Of a stretch of 64,000 bases of DNA, positions 16,889 through 27,551 are shown in pieces (the stretch's first letter is position 1; the number at the start of each line of letters is the position of its first letter). The notes below the pieces were generated by a model. That model saw nothing but the letters and a program-made list of their open reading frames with translations. It made no database searches and was not told the DNA's origin. The DNA comes from Neorhizobium populisoli (GTDB lineage: Bacteria; Pseudomonadota; Alphaproteobacteria; Rhizobiales; Rhizobiaceae). Position numbers and translations under genes: made by a program. The stretch spans positions 1 to 64,000 of the forward strand of contig NZ_JAHYCB010000003.1 in the NCBI RefSeq assembly GCF_019430945.1, written 5' to 3'.

Positions 16889-19837
16889 TTAAGCGAGTAC
16901 GCAGTCGTTCTGGCCGAGCTTCAGGCCGATGATCAGCGGATCATGGTCGGAAGCGGCATAGGGATCGGCGCTGTAGAAACCGGGATCCTTGAACTCGGTC
17001 GAATAGGCGAGCAGGTTTGGCTCCTGGGAATTGATGTGCCACTCGGTGGCACCGGTGACCTGCCCTGCAAGCGTTTCGCTGGCCAGGCCATGATCCAGCG
17101 TTCCCCACTGACCATCGAAGATATAACTGAAGGCATCGTCGCCGATCATGTCCTTGACGATATTGGCGTAACCCGCAGCCTCGATCGCCTGGATCGGATC
17201 CTCGTTCATGTAGGAGTTCAGGTCGCCGATGACCAGCACGTCGGAATCGCCGGACTTTGTCGGGTCCGAGGCAAGCCATTCGGTCAGCTGATTGGCCGCG
17301 TCTGTCCGCACGTCGTTCCAAAAGCTCTGCCCATCATCCTGATCGTAGTTCGGGTCGCTGGCATCGGTCAGTCCGCTTGCCCCCTTCGACTTGAAGTGGT
17401 TGGCGTTGACGGAGAAGACCTCGCCCGTATCCTTGTCCTCGAACGTGCCGAGGACCGACGGACGATTGCGCTGCATCGCCCCGTCGTCGAACTCGAGATA
17501 ATCGCTGCCCGTCAGGGTCAGCTCGCCGGTCTTGTAGATGAGGCCGGAGGTGATTGCGTCGGTACCGAGCTTGGTGGCCGTGGCGCCGGTGGCGTGGTCT
17601 TCGTAGGTGACGTATTCATAGACGTCCGAGCCATAGGCGTCGTTCAGCGCATCCACCAATGTGGCGATCGCCGATTCACTGCCGAAACCGTTGTTCTGGA
17701 TTTCCTCCAGGCCGAAAACATCCGCATCAATGGTCTTCATCGCATCGACGATCTTTGCAGTCTGGCGGGCGAAATCCGCTTCCGTCACCGCGCCGCGATC
17801 ACCGAGCGTGGTGAAATAGTTGAGCACGTTGAAGCTCGACACGGTGAGGTCGCCACCGGTATCGGCCGGAGCATCCGTGCGGACGCCGGAATTCGTGGCC
17901 TCATCGACGGAAAGCTGGCCATCGACATTCATACGGTAGCTGTCGAAGCCGTAGGTCATCACGCCCTTGATCGGCGCGGTGATCTCGGCACCGTTGCGCA
18001 ATGTCGGGCCATCGCCGGTGAAATGGTCGCCGCTGTCGAGATACCCATTGCCGTTGTCGCCATGGGCCGCATCGACACCGATATATTTGAACTCGTCCGG
18101 GTTCTGGGCGGTAATGCCGTCATCGATGATGATGCGGTTCAGCGAGTTCTGTTCGGTCAGCGCATCGATCTCGCCGCTTTGCGTCTGCGCATCGTAGACC
18201 TGCGTCGGCTGAACCTTCTGGCCGGCGCTGACTTCGATTTCGCCGTAACGCTGCAGATTGAAATTGCCGGTGACAGTGAGATCTTCGCCATTCGAGCTTG
18301 AAAGCGAGACGCGCATGCCTTCGAATTTTTCAAGCGCATCCGCCGTCGCGTTCGGCAGTACGACATCGGCATAGTCCGGCAGGGCATGACCGGTCGAGAC
18401 CGTCGTCAGGCCGGAAATGTCGGTGAGTTCGGTCAGGCCGAAATATTCATCGACCGTGCCGCTCAATTCCACCAGCGAACCGATCGCCACCGTCGGCGTA
18501 CCGCCGGTAAAGACGAAGATGCCTTCGGACGTCAGCGCATTGCCGTCGTTGTCGGATGCTTCCTCCTGCAGGAAGAAACCGTCGGCGACCATGTGGGTGA
18601 CGACCGCCGAAACCTTGACGGTCTGGCCTTCGACCAGACTGGCAGTGCCAGTGCCCTGGATCTCGGAGATCAGCATCGGGGTGCCGGGTTCGCCCGGCCC
18701 GGTATCGCCGTCATTGGCGCCGCCCTTCGTTGCATCCACCGGACCGGTCCATTCGGTCGGGCCATCACCGGTGCGTTGCAGCGACTGGCCTGCCGGCGTC
18801 GACGTGGTTTCCGAAACGCCGATATCCGTGGACGCCATACCGGCTGCAGTGCCGTTCGTGGCGGTGAGCGTTCCTTCATAGCTCAGGAACTCGATCACCT
18901 CGCCATTCTTCGAAAGCGAAAGGGCATCCGGCGAACCGTTCTGAATACCGTCCTGCGGCAGGTTCAGGACGTAATAGTCATAGGTGCCGTCAGAGGTCAT
19001 GCTCATCGCGGAAACAGGCGCCACGTTGCCATATTGCGCACCGTTGCTGCCATTGTAGAACTCGACCTGCATGCCTGAGACGTCTTCGCCAGCGGTTACC
19101 CGGATTTCGACGAATTCGCCGCTATCGGCGCCGGCATTGTCGTAATGAATCTCGTTGATCCGCGGCGTCGCCACCTGTTCGATGACATCCGTCACTTCGA
19201 CGCTGACTGCCGAAACCACAGTCTTGTGGCCGTCATTGGCGGAAACCGTGACCTGATAGCTGTTGTCGCCATTGGCATCGAGTGGGTTCTCGAAATCCGG
19301 CGCATTGATGAAACTCAGCTTGCCGGTCGTGGGATCGATCGTGAACAGATCGGAATCGCCGCCATCGACAATGCCATAGGTCAGCGTGTCGTTGACATCA
19401 GGATCGGTCGCTGTGACGGTCAGGCCTGTATCGATCTCGTTTTCGGCGACCATGATGTCTGTCGCAGACGTGATGACCGGCGCATCGTTACGGCCGTTGA
19501 TCACCAGCGAGAAATAACCGACATCGGTGTCGCCATGGCCGTCGGAAATCTTGTAGGTCGCCTTCTCGATCAGCGCCTCGCCCTTGCCAAGACCGGCAAC
19601 GGCAGGGTTATCAAGATCGAGTTCATAGGTGAATTTGCCGTTGGCATCGAAGGTGAAGGTGCCATAAGTGCCGTCGACGGTTGGAACACCCTTGTCGCCC
19701 ACCCGGACACCGTCGAAGAAACGTAAAAAGACGTCGTCTCCGTCGACGTCATAGTCGTTCTTCAGCAGATTACCTTTGAAAATCTGCTTCTTCACGTTCA
19801 TGGAAAAATCGTCGTCGACTGCAACAGGTCTCGTCAT
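16889..19837 (-). CDS. large multidomain ExeM/NucH-type extracellular nuclease
   Basis: A 982-residue protein. The N-terminal 110 residues form a VCBS/cadherin-like repeat, followed by a cadherin-type domain (about 115-220), a lamin-tail-like domain (about 225-370) and an OB-fold-like region (about 385-520). A C-terminal endonuclease/exonuclease/phosphatase domain (about 655-975) carries EEIQNNG, NANHFKSKG, IGDLNSYMNEDP and the catalytic ASDHDPLIIGL. This architecture matches secreted ExeM/NucH DNases, used for DNA turnover or biofilm release. No signal peptide or glycine-rich RTX repeats are seen, so the export route is unclear. GGAGG lies six bases before the ATG at 19837; the ATG two codons upstream abuts it and is disfavoured. 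Confidence 0.85.
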   Translation of the reverse strand: MTRPVAVDDDFSMNVKKQIFKGNLLKNDYDVDGDDVFLRFFDGVRVGDKGVPTVDGTYGTFTFDANGKFTYELDLDNPAVAGLGKGEALIEKATYKISDGHGDTDVGYFSLVINGRNDAPVITSATDIMVAENEIDTGLTVTATDPDVNDTLTYGIVDGGDSDLFTIDPTTGKLSFINAPDFENPLDANGDNSYQVTVSANDGHKTVVSAVSVEVTDVIEQVATPRINEIHYDNAGADSGEFVEIRVTAGEDVSGMQVEFYNGSNGAQYGNVAPVSAMSMTSDGTYDYYVLNLPQDGIQNGSPDALSLSKNGEVIEFLSYEGTLTATNGTAAGMASTDIGVSETTSTPAGQSLQRTGDGPTEWTGPVDATKGGANDGDTGPGEPGTPMLISEIQGTGTASLVEGQTVKVSAVVTHMVADGFFLQEEASDNDGNALTSEGIFVFTGGTPTVAIGSLVELSGTVDEYFGLTELTDISGLTTVSTGHALPDYADVVLPNATADALEKFEGMRVSLSSSNGEDLTVTGNFNLQRYGEIEVSAGQKVQPTQVYDAQTQSGEIDALTEQNSLNRIIIDDGITAQNPDEFKYIGVDAAHGDNGNGYLDSGDHFTGDGPTLRNGAEITAPIKGVMTYGFDSYRMNVDGQLSVDEATNSGVRTDAPADTGGDLTVSSFNVLNYFTTLGDRGAVTEADFARQTAKIVDAMKTIDADVFGLEEIQNNGFGSESAIATLVDALNDAYGSDVYEYVTYEDHATGATATKLGTDAITSGLIYKTGELTLTGSDYLEFDDGAMQRNRPSVLGTFEDKDTGEVFSVNANHFKSKGASGLTDASDPNYDQDDGQSFWNDVRTDAANQLTEWLASDPTKSGDSDVLVIGDLNSYMNEDPIQAIEAAGYANIVKDMIGDDAFSYIFDGQWGTLDHGLASETLAGQVTGATEWHINSQEPNLLAYSTEFKDPGFYSADPYAASDHDPLIIGLKLGQNDCVLA

Positions 19838-20374
19838 GATCATCCTCCGGTTTGTTCACGCACACCGAACCTTGGCCGAGCCAGGACTTCACGCCGGTGC
19901 CGGAATTAAAAACAACGGTTGCTACCCGAGAGGACAAACATCCTCGCGGATAGGGTATGAAAAAACAAAATTGCTCGATCCCCGGAAAATCCACCCTCCT
20001 GGCGTGCCTTACCGGCGGCAACCAGAAATGATCTACCATGCAAAAAATGGCAGCGATGTAAAAAATTGACAAATGTTAACTGGCTAACGATTTTCAAGGA
20101 GCCCGCGAGGCCGATCCCTGCAAATCCACCTGTGCGGGAAAATCCCGACAAATCAACAATTCAAACGATTTAAAATGATCGCGAAGATTGTGGATACCAC
20201 GCTCGAAAAAAATCGGGGCGGCGCTACTTTTTCTCGCCTGCGCGCCTCTCAATCAGCCGTTGAGTTTTTAAGCAAAACATAATGCGGTCACGCCTTCGCC
20301 ATATTCTGGGTTGTTGCGGCGTCTCATCTGACGAATAACTGAGGAATCATCCGGCTGGTTTGATCGCGATAACG
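19838..20374. other. 537-bp non-coding gap
   Basis: It holds the leader of the nuclease gene on the reverse strand and the end of the urease-cluster transcript. It is markedly AT-rich near 20030-20200 compared with the coding DNA, and contains a TTGACA-like hexamer at 20066-20071 on the forward strand. I see no convincing ORF, tRNA or strong terminator in it. Confidence 0.5.
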
Positions 20375-21046
20375 TCAGTTGGCGGTTTCGCCTTCCGGGC
20401 TGCGCTTCTGCCATTCGAACGGGCTGAGCAGCATTCGCTTGCCGATATCGCCGCTCCAGCTGGAGCGAAGCCCTTGCTTCGTCAGTGCCGCGGTGATCTC
20501 CCGGGCAATGGCCGGCGTGTTCTCGTTGCGCTTCTCGAAGGCGCCGAATGTCAGATAGAGTTCTTCGTCGGAAAGCGCGGCCTGGACGTCTTCACCGCCG
20601 TAGAAGACGAAACCGGAAGAGGCGACATTCACCTCACGCCGCATCTGGAACTCTTCGGCCACATCCGCAAAACCATCCGATTGGGTCATCCCCGCATCGT
20701 GCAGCGCGACGATGCCGGATGCGCGAAGCTCGACAAAGGCTGCATCCAGCCGGTCCCAGTCCGTCTGCGCCGGCCAGCTGCGCTCCTCGTCGCGCTTCTC
20801 CCCGAACTGACGGTCGATATCCGCTCTCAACCATTGCCGGTCGATATCGGTCACGACCGCTGAGGCCGGATAACCTTCCAGCACGATATCCAGCACCGCA
20901 TCCTGCGGCTCGAACCCGCTCCAGACGAGTCTGCGGATTTCAACCGCCGCATCCTGCCGGTCGATCATGGCCGGAACGTCTTCGGCCGGCTCCACCGGCT
21001 TCGGCGGAAACCAGCGCGCCAGCAGGATTTTCAGAAGTTCAAGCAT
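20375..21046 (-). CDS. hypothetical protein (DUF6891-like) at the end of the urease cluster
   Basis: A 223-residue soluble protein with no signal peptide. The segment GIVALHDAGMTQSDGFADVA is the most distinctive and resembles DUF6891 proteins; that family assignment is from memory and unverified. It starts 16 bases downstream of the ureG stop on the same strand, so it is probably transcribed with the urease genes. No catalytic motif is evident. Confidence 0.6.
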   Translation of the reverse strand: MLELLKILLARWFPPKPVEPAEDVPAMIDRQDAAVEIRRLVWSGFEPQDAVLDIVLEGYPASAVVTDIDRQWLRADIDRQFGEKRDEERSWPAQTDWDRLDAAFVELRASGIVALHDAGMTQSDGFADVAEEFQMRREVNVASSGFVFYGGEDVQAALSDEELYLTFGAFEKRNENTPAIAREITAALTKQGLRSSWSGDIGKRMLLSPFEWQKRSPEGETAN

Positions 21047-21062
21047 CGGCGGTCCGTTCCCT

Positions 21063-21674
21063 TCAGAGCCCGCCCTGCTCTTTCAGGAACCGGACGACAT
21101 GGTCAACACCCTCGCCGCGCTTCAGGTCGGTAAATACGTGCGGCTTCATCTCGCGCATGCGCGATGCGTCGCGGTCCATCACGTCGATATCGACGCCAAC
21201 ATAGGGCGCCAGGTCCTTCTTGTTGATGATCAGCAGGTCAGAGCGGGTAATGCCGGGCCCGCCCTTGCGCGGGATTTCCTCGCCTTGGCAGGTGGAGATG
21301 ACGTAGATGGTGATATCGGCGAGATCCGGCGAAAAGGTCGCGGCCAGATTGTCGCCGCCGGATTCGATGAAGACCACATCTAGATCGGGAATACGCTGGT
21401 TCAATCCGGCGATCGCCTGCAGATTGATCGTCGCATCCTCACGGATGGCGGTATGCGGGCAGCCGCCCGTCTCAACGCCGACGATGCGGTCCGAGGTCAG
21501 GGCCTGCATCCGGACCAGCGCCTCGGCATCTTCCTTCGTGTAGATATCGTTGGTGACGACGGCGACCGAATAATCTTCGCGCATCGCCTTGCAGAGTTTT
21601 TCGGTGAGCGCCGTCTTGCCCGAGCCGACAGGTCCGCCGATGCCGACGCGAAGCGGTCCGTTTGCCGATTTCAT
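21063..21674 (-). CDS. ureG: urease accessory GTPase UreG
   Basis: A 203-residue SIMIBI GTPase with P-loop [18 protein letters not shown], the CPH nickel-binding motif in [13 protein letters not shown], the [17 protein letters not shown] segment and the NKKD guanine-specificity motif. It delivers Ni to urease in a complex with UreD, UreE and UreF, powered by GTP. The start at 21674 ([14 protein letters not shown]) has AGGAAG upstream and matches family length; an in-frame start at 21722 would overlap ureF. Confidence 0.96.
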   Translation of the reverse strand: MKSANGPLRVGIGGPVGSGKTALTEKLCKAMREDYSVAVVTNDIYTKEDAEALVRMQALTSDRIVGVETGGCPHTAIREDATINLQAIAGLNQRIPDLDVVFIESGGDNLAATFSPDLADITIYVISTCQGEEIPRKGGPGITRSDLLIINKKDLAPYVGVDIDVMDRDASRMREMKPHVFTDLKRGEGVDHVVRFLKEQGGL

Positions 21675-21718
21675 GGGTCTTCCTTTCATGATTTTCGAGA
21701 AGAGCTTTACGCGCGCCC

Positions 21719-22390
21719 TCAACTGCGGAAAAGCCGCGAATGCTGGGTTTCATGCCGCAAGGACGCGATTTCTGCCTGCACCGCTGCACCGCCAAGATCG
21801 TCTAGCGTCAGGCTTGGAGCCCGCTCGGAAAGCTGCGCGATCGAAGCTTCGAGAACCGCCAGGATTTTCACGCCATCCGCCTGCCCGCAGCAACCGAGCC
21901 GGATACCGGCCGACACCGCCTGTGACACCGCGGCATGCAGAAAGGCGGCCAGCGCCTTGTCTGCCGGCACGCCATGTCCGGCGGCAATCGCCCCTACCGC
22001 AACCGGAAACGGCAGGTCCGCCGGCAAGCATTCCAACATCGGAGCCGGCCAAGCGGAGGCGGCCGTCACGAAAGCGCTGCCGAGCGATGCCGTCTCGGCA
22101 AACCGCTCCGCCGAACCCGCCATCGCCAGGCCGAGTTCGGCGATTTCCGCCAGCGCTGCTGCATCCTCGAAATGCCGCCAGGCTTCAGAAAACAGCACCG
22201 CGTCATTCCATAACGAGCCGTGCCGCATCAGCGTCGCAAGCCAGTCTTCGAGATCGGTCGCATTTTTCACCAGCTGATCGGCAACAGCCCTTTCCAGCCC
22301 GCCCGACCATGCGAAACCGCCGATCGGGAAAGCCGGGGAAAGCCATGCCATCAGCCGCAGCAGCGCCCGGGTATCGAGGCCCTGGTTCAT
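21719..22390 (-). CDS. ureF: urease accessory protein UreF
   Basis: A 223-residue all-helical protein with the family start [24 protein letters not shown]. UreF bridges UreD and UreG in the urease activation complex and acts as a checkpoint for carbamylation and nickel insertion. It follows ureE by about 22 bases and precedes ureG by about 45, so it is part of the ure operon. Confidence 0.94.
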   Translation of the reverse strand: MNQGLDTRALLRLMAWLSPAFPIGGFAWSGGLERAVADQLVKNATDLEDWLATLMRHGSLWNDAVLFSEAWRHFEDAAALAEIAELGLAMAGSAERFAETASLGSAFVTAASAWPAPMLECLPADLPFPVAVGAIAAGHGVPADKALAAFLHAAVSQAVSAGIRLGCCGQADGVKILAVLEASIAQLSERAPSLTLDDLGGAAVQAEIASLRHETQHSRLFRS

Positions 22391-22412
22391 GCCGGCTCAA
22401 TCATGGTGATGG

Positions 22413-22880
22413 TCATGGCTCATGTCCGTGGTCATGTGAGTGGCCGCCATGCGAATGATAGGCGCCGCGAGCCGGCTGAAAGCCTTCTTCGACATCCGTC
22501 ACGGTGGCACCGAGCCCCTGCAGCATGGAACGGATGACATGGTCGCGCAGGATCAGGATGCGGCCTTCCTCGATCTGCGCCGAAAGATGCCGGTTGCCGA
22601 GATGCCAGGCAAGTTCGATCAGATGAACGATATCGCGACCCTTCACTTCGAAGAGCTTTTCGGGCGCCGCCTGCACTTCGACCGTATCGCCATTATCGAG
22701 CACCAGCCGGTCGCCGTGATGGAAGAGTACCGCTTCCTTGAGATCGAGCATCACCATGTCGCCATTCGACAGATGCAGCAGCTTGCGGCGCAGGTGGCGC
22801 AGGTCATGCGGCAAGGTGACGATATCGACGGGCGGATCGGACACTTCGCCGGCCGGACGATAGGAATGGATGTGCTGCAT
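22413..22880 (-). CDS. ureE: urease nickel metallochaperone UreE
   Basis: A 155-residue protein with the UreE peptide-binding N-domain and a metal-binding C-domain containing [13 protein letters not shown], where the conserved His binds Ni at the dimer interface. The C-terminus is His-rich ([14 protein letters not shown]), typical of the nickel-storing form. It hands Ni to UreG/UreD/UreF. Confidence 0.95.
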   Translation of the reverse strand: MQHIHSYRPAGEVSDPPVDIVTLPHDLRHLRRKLLHLSNGDMVMLDLKEAVLFHHGDRLVLDNGDTVEVQAAPEKLFEVKGRDIVHLIELAWHLGNRHLSAQIEEGRILILRDHVIRSMLQGLGATVTDVEEGFQPARGAYHSHGGHSHDHGHEP

Positions 22881-22892
22881 GGAAAACTCCGG

Positions 22893-23564
22893 TCAATTGA
22901 AAAGCTTGAGCGACACGTTAAGCGTCTGCGGCAACGGATTCCAGAGGCCGGTGCGCAAACCGGCGGCGCGCAGGGCCGCGGCCGTCCAGGTGTTGCAGCC
23001 GACGACGGCGTTGAAATATCCGTTCGCCTCGAAGAAACGATCAGAGGCGCCATAACCGGCACCCGGTATCACCGCGACCTCACCCGCTTCCCGCGTGAAA
23101 CTCGCCTGGATGAATTCCACGAGCCGCTGGAATTCCGCTGCACTCAAATCCAGCGGCGTGACCAGCGGATGCGTCTCGTCGATGCCGCCAAAGACCTCCG
23201 CATGCATCACCGAATTGTCGATCGTCAGGGCACGAAATAGCGGCAGCGGCTTGAGCTCCGCCCAGGTCGGCGTTTCCAGATAGAAGGCGCGGCCGCCCCA
23301 GCCGAGGATCAGCCATTTGGCCGCCGGATCGGCGGTTGGAACACCGGCTTCGCCGATGAAAGCAAAGGCCGCACGGGTATCGTCCGACAAGGGGATGGCG
23401 ATATCGGTGTGAATGGGATTGGACAGAACCAGGATCCGACGGCTCCCCGCCGACGCAGCCTCTCGCGCCGGTGCAAACAGCGGTCGCGGCACGAATGTCC
23501 CGGCCGCCATGATAAGGATCACCGCCAGGATCGCGACCAGAAATCGGCGAAAGACTTTTATCAT
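22893..23564 (-). CDS. urease-region conserved protein (TIGR02117/DUF2459)
   Basis: A 223-residue protein with an N-terminal membrane anchor or signal (FLVAILAVILIMAAGTFV) and a periplasmic domain containing SNPIHTDIAIPL, GWGGRAFYLETPTW and GCNTWTAAALRAAGL. It belongs to the DUF2459/TIGR02117 family, named because it often sits in alphaproteobacterial urease clusters. Its function is unknown. It lies between ureC and ureE, co-directional, 12 bases before ureE. Confidence 0.85.
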   Translation of the reverse strand: MIKVFRRFLVAILAVILIMAAGTFVPRPLFAPAREAASAGSRRILVLSNPIHTDIAIPLSDDTRAAFAFIGEAGVPTADPAAKWLILGWGGRAFYLETPTWAELKPLPLFRALTIDNSVMHAEVFGGIDETHPLVTPLDLSAAEFQRLVEFIQASFTREAGEVAVIPGAGYGASDRFFEANGYFNAVVGCNTWTAAALRAAGLRTGLWNPLPQTLNVSLKLFN

Positions 23565-23591
23565 TCCATATGTCCGAGGTGCGAAATCACC

Positions 23592-25301
23592 CTAGAACAG
23601 GAAATAACGCTGCGCCATCGGCAGAACCGTGGCCGGCTGGCAGGTCAGCAGTTCGCCGTCGGCACGCACTTCATAGGTCTCCGGATTGACCTCGATAAAT
23701 GGCGTTGCCGAATTGTGGACCATGGAGGCCTTGGAGATGCCGCCACGCACGTTCTTTACCGCCACCAGCTTCTTGGCGACACCGAGCTTGTGGGCAAGGC
23801 CGGCATCGAGCGAAGCCTGGGACACGAAAGTGACGGAGGAGTTGGTTCTGAGCTTGCCATAGGCGGCAAACATCGGCCGGTAATGCATCGGCTGCGGTGT
23901 CGGGATCGAGGCATTCGGATCGCCCATCGGGGCCGCCGCGATCGAGCCGCCCATCAGCACCATATCCGGCTTCACACCGAAGAAAGCCGGGCTCCACAAC
24001 ACGAGATCGGCGCGCTTGCCGACTTCGACCGAGCCGATCTCATGCGAAACGCCATGCGCGATCGCCGGATTGATCGTATATTTGGCGATGTAGCGCTTCA
24101 CACGGAAATTGTCGTTGTCTCCGGTTTCCTGCGCAAGCTGTCCACGCTGGCGCTTCATCTTGTCGGCCGTCTGCCAGGTGCGGATCGCCACCTCGCCGAC
24201 GCGGCCCATAGCCTGGCTGTCGGAGGAGATGATCGAAAAGGCGCCGATATCGTGCAGGATATCTTCCGCCGCGATGGTTTCCTTGCGGATGCGGCTTTCG
24301 GCGAATGCGATGTCTTCCGGGATCGACGGCGACAGGTGATGGCAGACCATCAGCATGTCGAGATGTTCGTCGAGCGTGTTGATCGTGTAAGGCCGGGTCG
24401 GATTGGTGGAGGACGGAATGACGTTCGGATTGCCGCAGATTTTGATGATATCGGGCGCATGCCCGCCGCCAGCACCTTCCGTGTGAAAGGCATGAATGGT
24501 GCGGCCTTTGATGGCCGCGACCGTGTCTTCCACGAAACCGCTCTCGTTCAGCGTATCCGTATGGATCATCACCTGCACGTCGAAGGCGTCTGCCACCGTG
24601 AGGCAGTTGTCGATCGCCGCCGGCGTCGTGCCCCAGTCCTCATGCAGCTTCAGCGACGAGGCGCCGGCAAGGATCATCTCTTCCAGCGGCGCCGGCAGCG
24701 AGGCATTGCCCTTGCCGGCAAGCGCCAGGTTCATCGGGAAAGCGTCGAAACTTTCGATCATCCGCTCGATATGCCATGCACCGGTGCAGGTCGTCGCCAG
24801 CGTCCCGTGCGCCGGGCCGGAACCGCCGCCGAGCATGGTGGTGATGCCGCTCATCAGCGCCTCTTCGATCTGCTGCGGGCAGATGAAGTGGATATGCGCG
24901 TCCATCCCGCCGGCTGTCAGGATCTTGCCCTCGCCGGCAATCGCCTCGGTCGAAGGGCCGACGATGATCGTCACGCCCGGCTGCGTATCCGGATTGCCGG
25001 CCTTGCCGATCGCGTGGATGCGGCCGTCCTTCAGGCCGACATCCGCCTTGTAGATACCGGAATGATCGACGATGAGAGCATTGGTGATGACGGTATCGAC
25101 CGCTCCTTCGGCGCGTGTTGCCTGGCTCTGTCCCATGCCGTCGCGAATGACCTTGCCGCCGCCGAACTTCACCTCTTCGCCATAGATGGTGAAATCCTTC
25201 TCCACCTCGATGAACAGTTCGGTATCGGCGAGCCGCACCTTGTCGCCGGTGGTCGGGCCGAACATCGAGGCATAAGAGGCACGGGACATCTTGTGGGGCA
25301 T
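23592..25301 (-). CDS. ureC: urease alpha subunit UreC
   Basis: The 569-residue catalytic subunit. It shows HIHF (nickel ligands), the carbamylated lysine in SLKLHEDWG, the [10 protein letters not shown] segment, the catalytic-flap region [20 protein letters not shown] and the C-terminal family signature. Urease hydrolyses urea to ammonium and CO2 in the cytoplasm, here fed by the urtABCDE importer upstream. Length is standard. The gene is intact. Confidence 0.98.
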   Translation of the reverse strand: MPHKMSRASYASMFGPTTGDKVRLADTELFIEVEKDFTIYGEEVKFGGGKVIRDGMGQSQATRAEGAVDTVITNALIVDHSGIYKADVGLKDGRIHAIGKAGNPDTQPGVTIIVGPSTEAIAGEGKILTAGGMDAHIHFICPQQIEEALMSGITTMLGGGSGPAHGTLATTCTGAWHIERMIESFDAFPMNLALAGKGNASLPAPLEEMILAGASSLKLHEDWGTTPAAIDNCLTVADAFDVQVMIHTDTLNESGFVEDTVAAIKGRTIHAFHTEGAGGGHAPDIIKICGNPNVIPSSTNPTRPYTINTLDEHLDMLMVCHHLSPSIPEDIAFAESRIRKETIAAEDILHDIGAFSIISSDSQAMGRVGEVAIRTWQTADKMKRQRGQLAQETGDNDNFRVKRYIAKYTINPAIAHGVSHEIGSVEVGKRADLVLWSPAFFGVKPDMVLMGGSIAAAPMGDPNASIPTPQPMHYRPMFAAYGKLRTNSSVTFVSQASLDAGLAHKLGVAKKLVAVKNVRGGISKASMVHNSATPFIEVNPETYEVRADGELLTCQPATVLPMAQRYFLF

Positions 25302-25368
25302 GGTTAGTCTACCTCGGACTTATTCAAAAAGCATTCGTTCGGTTTGGAAATTCAATGCTCAGGAAAAC

Positions 25369-25782
25369 TTAGTTTCCAAAGGCTTCGGTCAATTCCTTGA
25401 GGTCGAGCGTACGCTTGCGGGTCAGGTCAGCCGAGCAGTCGTAGATCAACTGCGGCTCCATGCTGCCGCCATGCGACTGCCATGCGTAGGACTCGCAATG
25501 GGCGTCGCGATAGGCGACCCAGGCGCGCTGGGCCGCGACCAGCGCCGCATCCGATGCCGGCTGCTCCGTGGCGGCATCCACATCCCATTTCTTCGTCGCC
25601 TTGCGCGCAGCCTGATACTGCGCGTTCAAGGCCTTATCTGCCGCGTTGTAATCCTGCTCGGCGCAGTAGGTCATCTCCATCTGCGTCTCGGCCTTCTTGC
25701 AATTGACCTTCGGTTGCTGCGCCATGGCCGGCAATGCGAACAACGCGCCGAAAACAACCGCGCCCGTGAAAACGATCTTCAA
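25369..25782 (-). CDS. LprI/DUF1311-family periplasmic protein inside the urease operon
   Basis: A 137-residue protein from a TTG start with GGGAG seven bases upstream. The signal peptide (KIVFTGAVVFGALFALPAMA) is followed by four cysteines and AQRAWVAYRDAHCESYAWQS, the core of the DUF1311/LprI lysozyme-inhibitor-like family. It lies between ureB and ureC, same strand. A role in urea use is not evident; similar genes are often found in alphaproteobacterial urease clusters. Confidence 0.78.
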   Translation of the reverse strand: MKIVFTGAVVFGALFALPAMAQQPKVNCKKAETQMEMTYCAEQDYNAADKALNAQYQAARKATKKWDVDAATEQPASDAALVAAQRAWVAYRDAHCESYAWQSHGGSMEPQLIYDCSADLTRKRTLDLKELTEAFGN

Positions 25783-25819
25783 TTGGTATCTCCCTTGACC
25801 AATTTTGCCTGCGCAAACC

Positions 25820-26125
25820 TCAAAGCTTGCCCATGACCTTCTGCTGGAACCCATAGACCGTACGGCTACCGGAAAGCGGGATCAACGTGACCTGCCGCTT
25901 CTGTCCCGGCTCGAACCGCACCGCCGTACCAGCCGGAATATCGAGCCGCATGCCGCGCACACTGTCGCGGTCGAAAACAAGCCCATTGTTGGTTTCGAAG
26001 AAATGGTAGTGGCTGCCCACCTGCACCGGCCGGTCGCCGGTATTGGACACCTCGATCGTTATTGTCTCGGCGCCGGCATTCAGCTCGATTTCGCCTTTTG
26101 CGGCAATGATTTCACCGGGAATCAT
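25820..26125 (-). CDS. ureB: urease beta subunit UreB
   Basis: The 101-residue beta subunit. It starts [18 protein letters not shown] and includes [17 protein letters not shown] and [18 protein letters not shown], all family hallmarks. It packs against UreA and UreC in the urease trimer of trimers. Confidence 0.97.
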   Translation of the reverse strand: MIPGEIIAAKGEIELNAGAETITIEVSNTGDRPVQVGSHYHFFETNNGLVFDRDSVRGMRLDIPAGTAVRFEPGQKRQVTLIPLSGSRTVYGFQQKVMGKL

Positions 26126-26145
26126 GATGGTCTCCTTCAGGCGGG

Positions 26146-26397
26146 TCAGGCCGCCTTGGGCGCGCAGCCCTCGGCCTTCAGAACACGTTTCGTGGATGCC
26201 GGAAACTTCGTGAGCTTCTCCGATGGACGTACCGGGCGACGCACCAGTTCACCGCCGCAATTGGTGCAGATGCCGGCCAGCGTGCCGGTGGCGCAATCGA
26301 CGCAATAAGTGCATTCGAACGTGCAGATCATCGCCTCCCGGCTTTCGGGCGGCAAATCCTTGTCGCAGCATTCGCAATTGGGTCGCAGTTCCAGCAT
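26146..26397 (-). CDS. DUF1272 zinc-ribbon-like protein in the urease operon
   Basis: An 83-residue protein with [19 protein letters not shown] at the start and cysteines at [15 protein letters not shown] and CTNC. This is DUF1272, a probable small zinc-binding protein. It lies between ureA and ureB with short gaps, so it is co-transcribed with them. Function unknown. Confidence 0.85.
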   Translation of the reverse strand: MLELRPNCECCDKDLPPESREAMICTFECTYCVDCATGTLAGICTNCGGELVRRPVRPSEKLTKFPASTKRVLKAEGCAPKAA

Positions 26398-26407
26398 GAC
26401 GTCCTCC

Positions 26408-26710
26408 TCAGCGGATCGGCTCGTGTACGGTCACAAGCTTCGTCCCATCCGGAAACGTCGCCTCCACCTGTACGTCGTGGATCATTTCCGCGATGCCCTC
26501 CATCACCTGGTCGCGGGTGACGACACCGGCGCCGGCCGCCATCAGGTCGGCGACCGAACGGCCGTCGCGCGCACCTTCGACGACAAAATCGGTGATCAGC
26601 GCGATCGCTTCCGGATAGTTCAGCTTGACGCCGCGCTCCAGCCTGCGGCGGGCGACCATCGCCGCCATGGATATCAGAAGCTTGTCTTTTTCTCTGGGCG
26701 TCAGGTTCAT
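26408..26710 (-). CDS. ureA: urease gamma subunit UreA
   Basis: The 100-residue gamma subunit. It begins [20 protein letters not shown] and contains the conserved [20 protein letters not shown] and the [20 protein letters not shown] end. First structural gene after ureD. Confidence 0.97.
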   Translation of the reverse strand: MNLTPREKDKLLISMAAMVARRRLERGVKLNYPEAIALITDFVVEGARDGRSVADLMAAGAGVVTRDQVMEGIAEMIHDVQVEATFPDGTKLVTVHEPIR

Positions 26711-26729
26711 CAGGGCACCGCGTTAAACT

Positions 26730-27551
26730 CTAGATATTCCAGACTTTCGGCACTGGCGCTCCGTTACGCAATACGGAAATTGCCGGTGTCAGAATTTTTC
26801 TCAACTCATAGCCAGTCGGCGCGACAAGACGTGCGATCAGCTTGCCGTTCCAGTGGCTTGCTCCGCCGGCCGTGCCATCCAGGCATTGGCGCAATTTCGG
26901 GAAAAGCGCTTCGGCGAGCGGCCCGGCATAGAATAGCGTGGCAAACGCCACCTGCCCGGAAAGCACCGCCGCGGCTTGAGAAAGCCGCTCGATCTCCCCT
27001 TCGAACTTCATCTCTTCCGCATGGATCAGCCGGCCCGAACGGCGCACGCGCCAGCGGTCGCGAAACGTGCCGTTCGCCACCGCCTCACCCATCGCCTTGC
27101 GGCCGAGCAGCACCGCTTCGACGGCCAGAAATTCGGAATTTTCGGAAAGATCGACATCCAGCCGCCGCGTCAGCGAGGACCGGTCGAAAAGAATGGTTTC
27201 CTGCGGCAGCCAATGGACGGAGGCGCCCTCGCCGACGGTAATTCGGGTGGAAACGGATGCCGCACCAGCAGCAGCCCGGTAGATCTTCTCGTTCGCCTGG
27301 GTGGTGACCGAGACATGGGTGGAATCGGATGCGGCGACGGACCATTCGATCACGTCGCCGCCCGTCAGTCCCCCTGACGTATTGATGAGGATCGCCTCCA
27401 TTTCAGGCGAAAAAGTTTCCGGAAGGCGAATTTTTGAGCAGCCTTCCTGGAAGAATTCGGCAAGCCTTGTGCGCCCGCCGAACGCCTTGGTTACAAGGCG
27501 TCCTGTACCCCTTGCCCGCTGCGGCGCATATTCATCGGCTCGTTGCTGCAC
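26730..27551 (-). CDS. ureD: urease accessory protein UreD
   Basis: About 273 residues from a GTG at 27551 with AGGGA five bases upstream. The conserved core begins [20 protein letters not shown] and includes [13 protein letters not shown] and [11 protein letters not shown]. UreD is the scaffold that tunnels Ni from UreG/UreF into apo-urease. The N-terminus overlaps the end of the upstream esterase gene by 61 bp in another frame. A longer open frame to 27677 is unlike UreD and is ignored. Confidence 0.92.
   Translation of the reverse strand: MQQRADEYAPQRARGTGRLVTKAFGGRTRLAEFFQEGCSKIRLPETFSPEMEAILINTSGGLTGGDVIEWSVAASDSTHVSVTTQANEKIYRAAAGAASVSTRITVGEGASVHWLPQETILFDRSSLTRRLDVDLSENSEFLAVEAVLLGRKAMGEAVANGTFRDRWRVRRSGRLIHAEEMKFEGEIERLSQAAAVLSGQVAFATLFYAGPLAEALFPKLRQCLDGTAGGASHWNGKLIARLVAPTGYELRKILTPAISVLRNGAPVPKVWNI

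Noticed and set aside
16844..18301. 485-codon forward open frame
   Set aside because: Antisense of the nuclease gene; it also crosses the terminator at 16839-16877.
19906..20151. 81-codon reverse open frame in the non-coding gap
   Set aside because: No ribosome binding site, no conserved features and composition unlike real genes here.
23409..25307. 632-codon forward open frame
   Set aside because: Antisense of ureC, which is certain; the product has no recognisable domain.
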